Shown: in pieces, positions 21,711 through 33,381 of the stretch
Layout of the letters: each line of letters starts with the position of its first letter
Position numbering within the stretch: the first letter of the stretch is position 1
DNA from: Centroberyx gerrardi
Lineage: Eukaryota > Chordata > Actinopteri > Beryciformes > Berycidae
NCBI RefSeq assembly: GCF_048128805.1
Contig: NC_136006.1
Coordinates: 2,531,235-2,595,234 of the forward strand
Direction of reading: 5' to 3'
DNA length: 64,000 nucleotides
Translations under genes and position numbers: made by a program
Notes under the pieces: generated by a model
The model's input: the letters and a program-made list of their open reading frames with translations, nothing else
Told to the model about the DNA's origin: nothing
Databases searched by the model: none

Positions 21711-24120
21711 TTAGGTTACTTACGTAACCCCGGTTCTCTGAGTAGCATGAGTGAGATGTCTCACTATGGGATACGCCCCCATGCGTATCTTCAGAAGCAT
21801 TTATTCCACTACACCAGCCCTGAGTGGCTGGCAGTCGTGACGCGTGCATCAGGACCCTCCTCCTATATATAGGGCTGACGCTGCGTCACTCGTCATTCAA
21901 GGAAGCACACTGAAGTCTGTAAACGCTGGTTATTATCTTCAGTATACACTCTGATGCTGTGCAAGCCACCAAACTCTTTCCCCTAAAAGACAGGGGAGAG
22001 ATGAGCTGAGCCTGTGCAGCGGCATACCGCTGCCCTCCAGCGGCCGAAGCCCATCTGTGCAACCAGGCGCTACTGCGCATGCGCAATTGTTAGTGCTGGG
22101 ACATCGTTTCTGGCCCGTTTCACCCCCGAGGGAGTGGAAGCTCCCCCCGGGGGCGTTTTAAGGGGGGAACACACAGGGTTTTCTCTGTTCTTTGTTGTTT
22201 AAATATTTAACTGCGCCCTCGGCTGAAAGCCTGGAATGCGTGCCAAAGTTGGCACTTTAATTTCTTTATGGGAATTTTGTAAGTGTGAGTGCTTATGAGA
22301 CATGTGGGGGGCAGGGGGTGTCCTGCCACCGGGGAGATGCCTCTTTTTCCCCCTGGCCTGCTGACTGGTAGACGGACCCGGCCGGCTAGCCTGCGCAGCA
22401 GTGGGGCGGAAGGCCTTCCTGGACCAGGCACTCGCCACAGGAGATCCGGGAGACACCGGGGCTGGATTCTGTCCCGGAGACGGTTGCGCCGTAGGCGGCG
22501 CCTTCCGGGGGAGACAGAGCTGCAATGCCTCATCCTCCATCTTCTTTGCCTTGCACCGCTTCTGCATAGCAGCCAGTGCGGAGCCGAAGATCCCTTCGGA
22601 GACCACGGGGACATCAAGAATGTCCTCCTTCTCCTTGTCTGACAGGTTGGTCAGGTGAACCATGAGACAGATGGTAACCATGGTAATTTCTTCCCACATG
22701 GTTGGATCAGGCTTTGTAGCCATGTCATCGTAGAGCTCCGCCTGGTAAGCCATGAAGATCGACGTGACAATTAGTGCCATCACCGCCACCGCTGCCACCT
22801 TATACGTCCTCTCAGTCATGGTGGACTGAAACCGGTCTGCTTTGGAGGGCAAGGTCGGTGTGCTGGATGAAGCGGCCAACAACGTCGGGTGGAGGGGGGC
22901 CACCACCATCGATGGCAGGCAGGCCAAGGCATGTCTCTCCATCCCCTCAAAATCCAAGGGACACGCCCCTGGTATGAGGGCCTTACTGGAATATGGGCGC
23001 TCTCGCCATGAGGAGGAAAACTCCTCCAGGAGCTCCGGAAAGCCGGGAGGAGCTGTCTCACAGCCCTCTTGGCCTGGGGCAATTTCTTCCCCTCGTAGAG
23101 GGATCGGGGGACCTCTGCTGCATCGGCAGACCATGGAATTTCCAGCTTCAGGGCAGCACCATGTTGACACTGACGGCGGAGACGGGTGGTTTACCCTCTC
23201 TCACTCCTGCAATCATCGACACGCTGAGGGGGATGTCACTGACATGTTGAGTCAGCGACACAAAAGAGCAGTCATCGTCATCCTCATCGTATACGAGAAA
23301 CTCCTCCCCCATGGACCCTTCCTCCTCCTCACAATCCAGCAGGAGGGGCGGCTCAGAGACATCCAACGCCGAACCCCAGCCTTGGCTAGCTGGGTTCAGG
23401 GTCTACTCATCACTCTATCTGGGTTGTTGTTCCTCGGTAGTGACAGTGAGGAGAGGATCGCGCTCCGAGAGGCTAGCTTGGCAAGCTAGCTGATGCCGGA
23501 GGCTCTTCATTGTAAACCGGCTACAATGTCCGCATAAGCCGGGAAAATCGATAGCTGCCCGGGCGTGTTCCAGCCCGAGGCAAGCGGAGCAGACCTGGTG
23601 TGTGTCTTTACTCTATATCTTAATCCCACACTTGCAGAGACGAGCACCGGTTTTCTCTTCCCCCATGGTGTGGGCCAGCTTTGCAGCTGTCGACATTTAG
23701 CTGGAATGCTAAACGGTGGCTAATACCTGGAGTGATAAGAGCCAAAGCTAACCCAGGTGGAGCAGGATGGTGAGGTAGCCAGTCAAGCGAGCCGCCGGAA
23801 TTAGCTGTGTGGAAAGCCTGGAGGAGTTAACCACAGCAAACATCCCTATTGTTTGGAGACAGACTAGAGCAAACGTTTTGCGCTCTGTGTACAGTTTAGC
23901 TAGTTAGCCGTAGCAACAGGCGAGACACAAGCTTCTGAAGCGAGGTGACAGAATTACAAGTGACGCAGCGTCAGCCCTATATATAGGAGGAGGGTCCTGA
24001 CGAATGCATCACGACTGCCAGCCACTCAGGGCTGGCTTAGTGAAATAAATGCTTTTGAAGATACGCATGGGGACGTATCCCATAGTGAGACATCAAAACG
24101 AATGCTATGGAAGAGAACAA
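21711..24120 (-). mobile_element. DIRS-type retroelement fossil, unit 2 (gag-like part present)
   Basis: Inverted termini lie at about 21711-21902 and 23946-24120, each with a tatatata core. Between them on the - strand is a gag-like region (about 22199-23170). Its text is typical of fish DIRS1 gag: ATKPDPTMWEEI, HLTNLSDKEKEDILDVPVV, SEGIFGSALAAMQKRCKAKK. No reverse transcriptase or tyrosine recombinase part is seen, so this is a gag-only, probably non-autonomous copy that needed help from a full element. Clearly related copies lie in units 3 and 4. Confidence 0.8.
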
Positions 24121-24320
24121 AGCTCAGTACTGTAGTGATGTGTAACTGTTGCCACAGGCTACCGTAGGCACATGTGGATGACGTGGATAAATATCATCCA
24201 GTTGTGTGGTGCTGAGCTGACTATCACTACTGGTCAGATGGACACTGCTGTGCTAGCTTGGATTGACATTTTCATTGCGGCTTTATTAGTACAGTTTAGC
24301 TAGTTAGCCGTAGCAACAGG
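24121..24320. other. Right flank of the fossil ending in a patchwork junction
   Basis: The sequence follows unit 1 (17230-17375) up to ggattgaca. It then carries a 23-nt piece identical to receptor coding DNA (24266-24288) and a 32-nt piece identical to 23889-23920 (24289-24320), before joining the repeat at 24321. See the findings. Confidence 0.8.
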
Positions 24321-24559
24321 CCTGTCAGGCCTGTCAATCTGAGCCTGTCAGTGGCAAAAACAAGCACTTTTAGTGGACGTACATTGACGGTGCGATTTGC
24401 CCCGTCGGATTACATTGCAGCCCGTTTCACAGCTGCCGGCTGAAGCGATCTCGCTCAATACTGGACCAATTTCAAAAATTGTTGTCCCCTTTAGTCACTT
24501 AGACACAAAAAGATGGAAAAATAGGGTCCAAGTTGAAAAATACCGAAGTTACCCTTTAA
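24321..24559. mobile_element. TTAA-ended fish repeat, partial copy in unit 2
   Basis: The right part of the same repeat found complete or longer at 31013-31503 and 37897-38388: aatctgagcctgtcagtggc, cgtcggattacattgcagc, accgaagttaccctttaa. On the opposite strand it starts TTAAAGGGTAACTTCGGT, a very common fish repeat end, and the TTAA suggests a piggyBac-type target. Confidence 0.55.
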
Positions 24560-25103
24560 GTTTCCATATATAACATAGACAGAAGTAGTTTATTATTATG
24601 TTGTAATTATGAGTTTGTGAATTATGTAGAATGATTTTTTTAACTGTATTTAATCTGGTTTCTTTTACAGTAATGAGACAAATGACGAGTGATGAGCACA
24701 TACTGTATATCATATATAGCCTTTAAAGTCTTATATATTCATTGGTAACTCAATCTCTCTGTTGATCTTTTGCACAACCTGAACTGTTATTGGCGATGTA
24801 TTGCCTTTTTTTTTGTTATATTTTTATTCACCATACAATTTGATCTGCTTGATCTCACTTAATCTGCTGCTCTGTGGCCTTGAACATCAAGTCTCTCTTA
24901 TTTACATTGTTAATCGAAGTGTTCCATGGTTGACATCTCGGCCTGTGTTTTAAAGCTGTGAACACACACTAATCTTGATAACACAGACTTGAGTTGAACT
25001 GATTACATTAGCTGGAAGTTAGATTTTGTGGAACTGTGTTTGTTAGGTTAACTCAAGTCGGTCTTTTCTTAGCCTCCTTTGTGGAATGGGCCCCAGGTGG
25101 AGG
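24560..25103. other. Upstream region of receptor 3, shared by units 2-5
   Basis: No gene. A homologous stretch of about 540 bp lies before receptors 2-5 and is absent before receptor 1. It contains homeodomain-like motifs (gtaattatgag, gattacattagctgg) that could bind factors used at olfactory receptor promoters; this is only suggestive. Confidence 0.45.
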
Positions 25104-25110
25104 TATAAAG
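25104..25110 (+). promoter_or_regulatory. TATA box, receptor 3
   Basis: TATAAAG after gggccccaggtggagg, as in receptors 2, 4 and 5. Confidence 0.65.
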
Positions 25111-25372
25111 ATCCACAGAGAAGAAGACTGTCACATAAAAACTGACGACACTCAACACATTCAGTGCACTTCCTGAAGAATGTGTCTTCACAGCCGTCAG
25201 AGTGCATTTAAAAATCAGGTAAGTCTGAATGGAATAAACACAAATTGCTGGTACTTGTATTTACAAATGTTATTAACCATATTCAAAGTTGACAGTTTTT
25301 TATGTGTCATGCATGACTCTCATTCAGTGTTCATCCCTTTGATTTCAATAGACATCCAAGAATTCTCCCTTC

Positions 25373-26305
25373 ATGGCTGATGGGTTAAATACAACATACC
25401 TAACTCTAGGAGGGTATGTAGACGTGCACAAGTATGGCTATATTTATTTTGTGTTCATGCTTACAATCTTTATTTTCATTATCTGCAGCAATTCAGTAAT
25501 TGTGTACCTAATCTGTGTTCACAGAAGCCTCCATGAGCCTATGTACATTTTCATAGCGGCTTTATTAATGAATTCTGTTCTCTTCAGCACAACTTTCTAC
25601 CCAAAGCTTTTGATTGACTTCCTGTCTGAAAAACAGATCATATCGTACCCATTCTGTGTTTTTCAATCTTTTCTTTATTACTCTTTTGGTGGATCAGAAT
25701 TCCTCTTGTTAACAGCCATGTCATTTGATAGGTATGCATGCATCTGTAAACCACTGCAATACCCTACGATCATGAGAACAGCAACTCTCAAACTTATTCT
25801 GGTTTTAGCTTGGCTTTTACCGGCTTGTGAAGTGACAGGCTCAGCCCTTTTGGCAACTAGACTAAAACTCTGCAAGTTTCTTTTGATTCAAAAAGTTAAT
25901 TGTGATTTTTATTCAGTTGCAAAACTTACTTGTGGAGACACAACAGAGATTAATGTATATAGTTTGTTGATGTTGATAAATCTCTACTTTATACCTATAT
26001 TTTTCATACTGTTCACGTACACAAAAATCCTGATCATTATTCTCAAAAGTTCAAAAAATGAAAAGAAAAAAGCTCTTCAGACATGTCTGCCCCATCTGCT
26101 GGCTTTAATCAACTTTTCCATCTTGTCTGGATATGATACTATCAAAATCAGAGTTGAAACATCTATACCGCAAATGGCTAATTTCATTTTGAATTTATTG
26201 TTGATTTCCTGTGGTTCTGTTTTTAACCCAATTATATATGGGCTGAAAATGAAAGAAATTTCTAAACAGGTAAAGAGCCTGCTCTGCCAAGACAAAGTAA
26301 ATTAA
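25373..26305 (+). CDS. Odorant receptor (teleost OR, MADG subfamily), copy 3
   Basis: Intact, 310 residues, with all family motifs (EPMY, MSFDRYACIC, KALQTCLPH, NPIIY). It differs from copy 4 at few sites, for example EVTGSALL for ELAGSALL, VYSLLM for VYGLLM, and ISCGSVF for ISFSFVF. The leader intron is 25219-25351 (133 bp). Its acceptor reads CAATAG where the other copies have (CAA/CAG)TACAG, two bases shorter. That change throws the open frame upstream of the ATG out of register but leaves a working AG acceptor, which supports the ATG at 25373 as the true start in all five copies. AATAAA lies at 26426. Confidence 0.94.
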   Translation: MADGLNTTYLTLGGYVDVHKYGYIYFVFMLTIFIFIICSNSVIVYLICVHRSLHEPMYIFIAALLMNSVLFSTTFYPKLLIDFLSEKQIISYPFCVFQSFLYYSFGGSEFLLLTAMSFDRYACICKPLQYPTIMRTATLKLILVLAWLLPACEVTGSALLATRLKLCKFLLIQKVNCDFYSVAKLTCGDTTEINVYSLLMLINLYFIPIFFILFTYTKILIIILKSSKNEKKKALQTCLPHLLALINFSILSGYDTIKIRVETSIPQMANFILNLLLISCGSVFNPIIYGLKMKEISKQVKSLLCQDKVN

Positions 26306-26425
26306 CATTCTTTCAATGTTCATTGTGTATTGACAGATGTAATATGTCTGTTTTGGATGTATTTCATATAGAGATTTGGACTAGGTTCATTACATGCAAG
26401 AAGTATTCTTTCTACAAGAAAAAAT

Positions 26426-26431
26426 AATAAA
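26426..26431 (+). terminator. Polyadenylation signal, receptor 3
   Basis: AATAAA 121 bp after the stop codon. Unit 3 lacks the short tatactaactcaagatgt block present after the other stops. Confidence 0.5.
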
Positions 26432-28483
26432 TCACCTCTTTACATCTATTTTTTTTTTTAATTCATTATGATATAATGCAAATATTGTATGGCATTTTTG
26501 TCTATTAGGTCATTAAACAAAGTATCACATTGCCTGTTTTTAAAATGCTGCTTTTGTTCACCAAACAATGATGGTTTAATTGTGCCCACAAGAGTGTACA
26601 ACTAAGAGAATGTTAGTATTTTGCTTTTATTTAATGGTGTCATTATTTTTGATTTTACTGGAGCAAGTGAGACACTATATATAGATTCACCTCTTTTCAT
26701 AATGCCTTCATGCTGATAACAAACATTTTTTAAAAATTGGTAAAGTGGCATTCTATGAACAAAGCTATAAGCTACCAGCTTTATACTTTATCAAATAAAC
26801 TGTGCTTTAGGTAAATTGCACAGTATAGATTATTAATCAAAACTGAATGTGGTCAAATGTTGCCAGAAATCACACATCATCTTTGACTTCTTTCACATAA
26901 AGATACACATGGAAAGAGAGACCATAGATGAGGTAGTCAAGAAACAGAATGAGACAGGATTTAAAACCAGGTCCTCATTATACTATTACTCTTAGTATTA
27001 CTAGGACTACCAATACTATTATCAATAAAAATAAGCTAACCCTTGCTTTTACAGTCACCCTAAATACTAGGTATTTACCAGGTAAATACATGGAGGTTAC
27101 CAAGTGCAACTGAAACTAAGATGATGATTTTGAAGGAACGGCAAAACAAAGTTGTGAGTGAATTAAGGAAGGTTAAAGCCACATTTTTGTTGATTTTATT
27201 AATTAAGCCAGAGAAATAGCCCATGGGAAATTGCCATGGCATTCATGGTGTGATAGGTAGGCTCCCTTCTGAGTTTCCCTTAAATGTAAGAAAATGTGTT
27301 TTAAAAAGTAGATTTTGAATATGTACCTCTAAGTTTTCCCAATGTATAGGCCATGGCATGAAGATTTTTGTTACTACAGCTATGAGGTCTGCCTTGGATG
27401 GGAGCAGCCTCTTGTCCCCCTGTATATGAGATAATATAAAAAAAAAGAACAAACAAAATAAAAAATCCAATACAAGGAAACCCAAAATCACAATCAAGAA
27501 ACCCAAATCATCATCTGGTCTGCATTGTGGTACATAGCTCTGGGTTGGAGGCTGGTCCCCTGTTGTGTCTCACTGCTCCTACGACAATAACACAAATTGG
27601 ATTCTGTGGCACCAGCACAAATTGGACACGGCGTTTTCAGCTACAGGCTGACTAATGGTTAAGTTAAGGCAACTAAAACATCTTTGGTTAAGGTTAGGAT
27701 TAATGTTATGGTTAAGTTTAGGCAAGTAAAACAACTTTGGTTAAGGTTTGGCTCAAGGTTATGGTTAGGCAACTAAAACAACTTGGTTAAGATTTGGGAA
27801 AGGCTTTTTGTCATGGTTAAATAAGAAAAACCTTCGCTCCAAATACAAATTTGACTCCCAAATTTTCCACCGTTCTACTTCAGTGTGATACTACTACCTG
27901 TTTATAGTTGTGCCTCCTTCACATAACCGTTTCATGTTGGGAACACAGAATCTTAACATTTTACGTGCCACCAAGTCGTGTTCATTTCATATATTTCTGT
28001 GAGATCAGGTTGGCCCAGCCCTAACACCAACCTCCCCTCCTCTATCCTCTTATCCCCTCAATTCCATATAGCACTCACATACAAACCAAGGGCATAGGAT
28101 ATTGAAGAGGAATAAATAGATTTCACCACAACAAAGTAAGAGCGCTTACTTCTTTTCACATGGCTGTAATTTAGCATGCTAGTGGACGAAGGAGCAGCGT
28201 AAAGTACCGTTGGTCAAGGGATAATGTATAGGTTACGGCCACCACCATGCAAAATGAGAAAAAACACTGATATGCATGGTTTTTTAGAGTGCAGAAAGTA
28301 AGTAGCATTCAAGCAAGTGCCAGTGCCCAACCAGCTGTACTGTCCATCTCTGTCCACACTTGTTTTTAGCACTAATGTTACCTTACAGTGGCTAGCAACA
28401 TCACCCGTGTATGCAGGAATATGCATACGAATATGTTTGTAAAATAGCCATGGTTAACGTTAGCCTTTCTAGCTAACAGAACT
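26432..28483. other. Unit 3 spacer with a 110-bp copied insertion, no gene
   Basis: Same order of blocks as unit 2. Positions 27274-27383 are a copy of 17569-17678 placed between ttctgag and gaggtctgcc. The ggttaaggttagg-type repeat is at about 27658-27830. No coding region. Confidence 0.7.
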
Positions 28484-30900
28484 TTAAGTTACTTACGTAA
28501 CCCCGGTTCTCTGAGTAGCATGAGTGAGATGTCTCACTATAGGATACGCTCCCATGCGTATCTTCAGAAGCATTTATTCCACTACACCAGCCCTGAGTGG
28601 CTGGCAGTCGTGACGCGTGCATATACTCTATCAGGAAGGAAGCACACTGAACTCTGTAAACGCTGGTTATTATCTTCAGTATACACTCTGATGCTGTGCA
28701 AGCCACCCAACTCTTTCCCCTAAAAGACAGGGGAGAGATGAGCTGAGCCTGTGCAGCGGCATAGCGCTGTCCTCCAGCGGCCGAAGCCCATCTGTGCAAC
28801 CAGGCGCTACTGCGCATGCGCAACCTGTTAGTGCTGGGACAGCGTTTCTGGCCCGTTTCACCCCCGAGGGAGTGGAAGCTCCCCCCGGGGGCATTTTAAG
28901 GGGGGAACACACAGGGTTTTCTCTGTTCTTTGTTGTCATAAATATTTAACTGTGCCCTTGGCTGAAAGCCTGGAATGCATGCCAAAGTTGGCACTTTAAT
29001 TCCTTTATGGGAATTTTGTAAGTGTGAGTGCTTATGAGACATGTGGGGGGCAGGGGGTGTCCTGCCACCGGAGAGATGCCTCTTTTTCCCCCTGGCCTGC
29101 TGACTGGTTGACGGACCCGGCCGTCTAGCCTGCGCAGCAGTGTGGCGGAAGGCTTTCCTGGACCAGGCCCTCTTCGCCACAGAAGATCCGGGAGACACCG
29201 GGATGGGAACCTGAGCGTCTGGGCGCTCGGGGATCCGGAAGGGGGGGGTTCGGCCTGGCGGCCACCTGGGCCATATTCTGTCCCGGAGACGGCTGCGCCG
29301 TAGGCGGCGGCTTCCGGGGGAGACAGAGCTGCAATGCCTCATGCTCCATCTTCTTTGCCTTGCACCGCTTCTGCATAGCAGCCAGTGCGGAGCCGAAGAT
29401 CCCTTCGGAGACCACGGGGACATCAAGGATGTCCTCCTTCTCCTTGTCTGACAGGTTGGTCAGGTGAACCTGGAGACAGATGTTGGTAACCGTGGTAATT
29501 TCTTCCCACATGGTTGGATCAGGCTTTGTAGCCATGTCATCGTAGAGCTCCGCCTGGTAAGCCATGAAGATCGACGTGACAATTAGTGCCATTAGTGCCA
29601 CCTTATACGTCCTCTCAGTCATGGTGGACTGAAACCGGTCTGCTTTGGAGGGCAAGGTCGGTGTGCTGGATGAAGCGGCCAACAACGTCGGGTGGAGGGG
29701 GACCACCACCATCGATGGCAGGCAGGCCAAGGCATGTCTCTCCATCCCCTCAAAATCCAAGGGAGACTCCCCTGGTATGAGGGCCTTACTGGAATATGGG
29801 CGCTCTCGCCATGAGGAGGAAAACTCCTCCAGGAGCTCCAGAAAGCCGGGAGGAGCTGCCTCACAGCCCTCTTGGCCTGGGGCAATTTCTTCCCCTCGTA
29901 GAGGGATCGGGGGACCTCCGCTGCAAAGGCAGACCATGGAATTTCCAGCTTCAGGGCAGCACCATGTTGACACTGACGGCGGAGACGGGTGGTTTACCCT
30001 CTCTCACTCCTGCAATCATCGACACGCTGAGGGGGATGTCACTGACATGTTGAGTCAGCGACACAAAAGAGCAGTCATCCTCATCCTCATCGAATACGAA
30101 AAACTCCTCCCCCATGGACCCTTCCTCCTCCTCACAATCCAGCAGGAGGGGCGGCTCAGAGACATCCAACGCCGAACCCCAGCCTTGGCTAGCTGGGTTC
30201 AGGGTCTACTCATCACTCTATCTGGGTTGTTGTTCCTCGGTAGTGACAGTGAGGAGAGGATCGCGCTCCGAGAGGCTAGCTTGGCAAGCTAGCTGATGCC
30301 GGAGGCTCTTCATTGTAATCCGGCTACAATGTCCGCATGAGCCGGGAAAATCGATAGCTGCCCGGGCGTGTTCCAGCCCGAGGCAAGCGGAGCAGACCTG
30401 GTGTGTGTCTTTACTCTATATCTTAATCCCACACTTGCAGAGACGAGCACCGGCTGTCGACATTTAGCTGGAGTGCTAAATGTCGGAGCAGGATGGTGAG
30501 GTAGCCGGTCAAGCGAGCCGCCGGAATTAGCTGTGTGGAAAGCCTGGAGGAGCTAACCACAGCGAACAACCCTATTGTTTGGAGACAGACTAGAGCGAAC
30601 GCAATCTCTTACCTATGGAGAAGGCAAGACGAAGCCCAACACAACAGCGGAAAACTAGTGCTTAGTGATGGAGTTTTGTGCTCTGTCTGTGAACAGTTAA
30701 GAGAGACAAGCTTCTGAAGTGAGAAGAGATGATTGAATGACGAGTGATGCAGCGTCAGCCCTATATATAGGAGGAGGGTCCTGACGCACGCATCACGACT
30801 GCCAGCCACTCAGGGATGGCTTAGTGAAATAAATGCTTCTGAAGATACGCATGGGGACGTATCCCATAGTGAGACCTCAGAACGAATGCTATGAAAGAGA
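28484..30900 (-). mobile_element. DIRS-type retroelement fossil, unit 3 (gag-like part present)
   Basis: Inverted termini lie at about 28484-28620 and 30745-30900. A gag-like region lies on the - strand at about 28900-29973 with the same signature text as unit 2 (DKEKEDILDVPVVSEGIFG). Only gag is recognised. It looks broken. Its left and right flanks match those of the unit 2 and unit 4 copies, so it was multiplied by duplication of the array and not by new transposition. Confidence 0.78.
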
Positions 30901-31012
30901 ACTGAGCTCTCTCACACTTCGTATTATTCACATTAGCATGGTTTATTTATCCTCATGGTCACAGCATAATAAGAATCAGTACTGTAGTGATGTATAACTG
31001 TTTGCCACAGGC
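30901..31012. other. Flank shared with units 1 and 4
   Basis: tcacacttcgtattattcac through agtactgtagtgatg, conserved to the right of the fossil in units 1, 3 and 4. Confidence 0.6.
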
Positions 31013-31503
31013 TTAGGGTTGCCAGATGCCCGGTTTGCGACCGGACTGTCCGGTTTTCAGTTGCATTGTCCGGGTCCGGTCAGATGGCTCGACTGGACGT
31101 CCACTAAACGTGCTTGTTTTTGCCCTCCGGTCTGTGTGTAACTTCCTGCAACAACTCAACTTGCGCGAGACTTGAGCGAGACTTGGTTACGCACAGACTG
31201 GATCAAGCGAAAGGTAAAGAAAAACGTTTCATTTCTCTGTAGGGTCCTTTCCATAATGTTGTCAGACACTTATAATAACAATCTGAGCCTGTCAGTGGCA
31301 AAAACAAGAACTTTTAGTGGACGTACATTGACGGTGCGATTTGCCCCGTCGGATTACATTGCAGCTCGTTTCGCGGCTGCCGGCTGAAGCGATCTCGCTC
31401 AATACTGGACCAATTTCAAAAATCGTTGTCCCCTTTAGTCACTTAGACACAAAAAGATGGGAAAATAGGGTCCAGGTTGAAAAATACTGAAGTTACCCTT
31501 TAA
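31013..31503. mobile_element. TTAA-ended fish repeat, unit 3
   Basis: About 490 bp from gggttgccagatgcccggtt to gaagttaccctttaa. The left portion has a ccggtttgcgaccggactgtccgg palindrome-like core. The right portion is the TTAA-ended sequence also in units 2 and 4. A 71-codon open frame inside has no recognisable domain. Confidence 0.6.
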
Positions 31504-32031
31504 GTTTCCATATCTAACATAGACAGAAGTACTTTATTATTATGTTGTAATTATGAGTTTGTGAATTATGTAGAATGATTTTTTAACGGTATTTAATCTG
31601 GTTTCTTTTACAGTAATGAGACAAATGACGAGTGATGAGCACATACTGTATATCATATATAGCCTTTAAAGTCTTATATATTCATTGGTAACTCAATCTC
31701 TGTTGATCTTTTGCACAACCTGAACTGTTAGTGGTGATGTATTGCCTTTTTTTTTGTTATGTTTTTATTCACCATACAATTTGATGAGCATCTGCTGCTC
31801 TGTGGCCTTGAACATCAAGTCTCTCTTATTTACATTGTTAATCGAAGTGTTCCATGGTTGACATCTCGGCCTGTGTTTTAAAGCTGTGAACACACACTAA
31901 TCTTGATAACACAGACTTGAGTTGAACTGATTACATTAGCTGGAAGTTTGATTTTGTGGAACTGTGTTTGTTAGGTTAACTCAAGTCGGTCTTTTCTTAG
32001 CCTCCTTTGTGGAATGGGCCCCAGGTGGAGG
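31504..32031. other. Upstream region of receptor 4, shared by units 2-5
   Basis: No gene; homologous to 24560-25103. Confidence 0.45.
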
Positions 32032-32038
32032 TATAAAG
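32032..32038 (+). promoter_or_regulatory. TATA box, receptor 4
   Basis: TATAAAG in the conserved pre-receptor block. Confidence 0.65.
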
Positions 32039-32302
32039 ATCCACAGAGAAGGGGACTGTCACATAAAAACTGACGACACTCAACACATTCAGTGCACTTC
32101 CTGAAGAATGTGTCTTCACAGCCGTCAGAGTGCATTTAAAAATCAGGTAAGTCTGAATGGAATAAACACAAATTGCTGGTACTTGTATTTACAAATGTTA
32201 TTAACCATATTCAAAGTTGACATTTTTTTATGTGTCATGCACGATTCTCATTCAGTGTTCATCCCTTTGATTTCAATACAGACATCCAAGAATTCTCCCT
32301 TC

Positions 32303-33235
32303 ATGGCAGATGGGTTAAATACAACATACCTAACTCTAGGAGGGTATGTAGACGTGCACAAGTATGGCTATTTTTATTTTGTGTTCATGCTTACAATCTT
32401 TATTTTCATTATCTGCAGCAATTCAGTAATTGTGTACCTAATCTGTGTTCACAGAAGCCTCCATGAGCCTATGTACATTTTCATAGCGGCTTTATTAATG
32501 AATTCTGTTCTTTTCAGCACAACTTTTTACCCAAAGCTTTTGATTGACTTCCTGTCTGAAAAACAGATCATATCGTACCCATTCTGTGTTTTACAATCTT
32601 TTCTTTATTACTCTTTTGGTGGATCAGAATTCCTCTTGTTAACAGCCATGGCATTTGATAGGTATGCATGCATCTGTAAACCACTGCAATACCCTACGAT
32701 CATGAGAACAGCAACTCTCAAACTTATTCTGGTTTTAGCTTGGCTTTTACCGGCTTGTGAACTGGCAGGCTCAGCCCTTTTGGCAACTAGACTAAAACTC
32801 TGCAAGTTTCTTTTGATTCAAAAAGTTAATTGTGATTTTTATTCAGTTGCAAAACTTACTTGTGGAGACACAACAGAGATTAATGTATATGGTTTGTTGA
32901 TGTTGATAAATCTCTACTTTATACCTATATTTTTCATACTGTTCACGTACACAAAAATCCTGATCATTATTCTCAAAAGCTCAAAAAATGAAAAGAAAAA
33001 AGCTCTTCAGACATGTCTGCCCCATCTGCTGGCTTTAATCAACTTTTCCATCTTGTCTGGATATGATACTATCAAAATCAGAGTTGAAACATCTATACCA
33101 CAAATGGCTAATTTCATTTTGAATTTATTGTTGATTTCTTTTTCTTTTGTTTTTAACCCAATTATATATGGGCTGAAAATGAAAGAAATTTCTAAACAGG
33201 TAAAGAGCCTGCTCTGCCAAGACAAAGTAAATTAA
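32303..33235 (+). CDS. Odorant receptor (teleost OR, MADG subfamily), copy 4
   Basis: Intact, 310 residues, with complete motifs (MAFDRYACIC 116-125, KALQTCLPH, NPIIYG). The leader intron is 32147-32281 (135 bp, CAG|GTAAGT to ATACAG) and the first exon is non-coding. Residues near 280 read ISFSFVFNP, so C280 of the other copies is replaced by F. VLQSFLYY replaces VFQSFLYY (shared with copy 5). It is otherwise almost the same as copies 3 and 5. AATAAA lies at 33376. It sits between two unit spacers that each contain a DIRS-type fossil. Confidence 0.94.
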   Translation: MADGLNTTYLTLGGYVDVHKYGYFYFVFMLTIFIFIICSNSVIVYLICVHRSLHEPMYIFIAALLMNSVLFSTTFYPKLLIDFLSEKQIISYPFCVLQSFLYYSFGGSEFLLLTAMAFDRYACICKPLQYPTIMRTATLKLILVLAWLLPACELAGSALLATRLKLCKFLLIQKVNCDFYSVAKLTCGDTTEINVYGLLMLINLYFIPIFFILFTYTKILIIILKSSKNEKKKALQTCLPHLLALINFSILSGYDTIKIRVETSIPQMANFILNLLLISFSFVFNPIIYGLKMKEISKQVKSLLCQDKVN

Positions 33236-33375
33236 TATACCAACTCAAGATGTTACATTCTTTCAATGTTCATTGTGTATTGACAGATGTAATATGTCTG
33301 TTTTGGATGTATTTCATATAGAGATTTGGACTAGGTTCATTACATGCAAGAAGTATTCTTTCTACAAGAAAAAAT

Positions 33376-33381
33376 AATAAA
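33376..33381 (+). terminator. Polyadenylation signal, receptor 4
   Basis: AATAAA 141 bp after the stop codon. Confidence 0.5.

Noticed and set aside
22842-23489. 215-codon + strand open frame, repeated at 29645 and 36728
   Set aside because: It is the antisense of the DIRS gag-like region, low in complexity and without a domain.
31172-31387. 71-codon open frame, repeated at 38056
   Set aside because: It lies inside a dispersed TTAA-ended repeat and has no recognisable domain.
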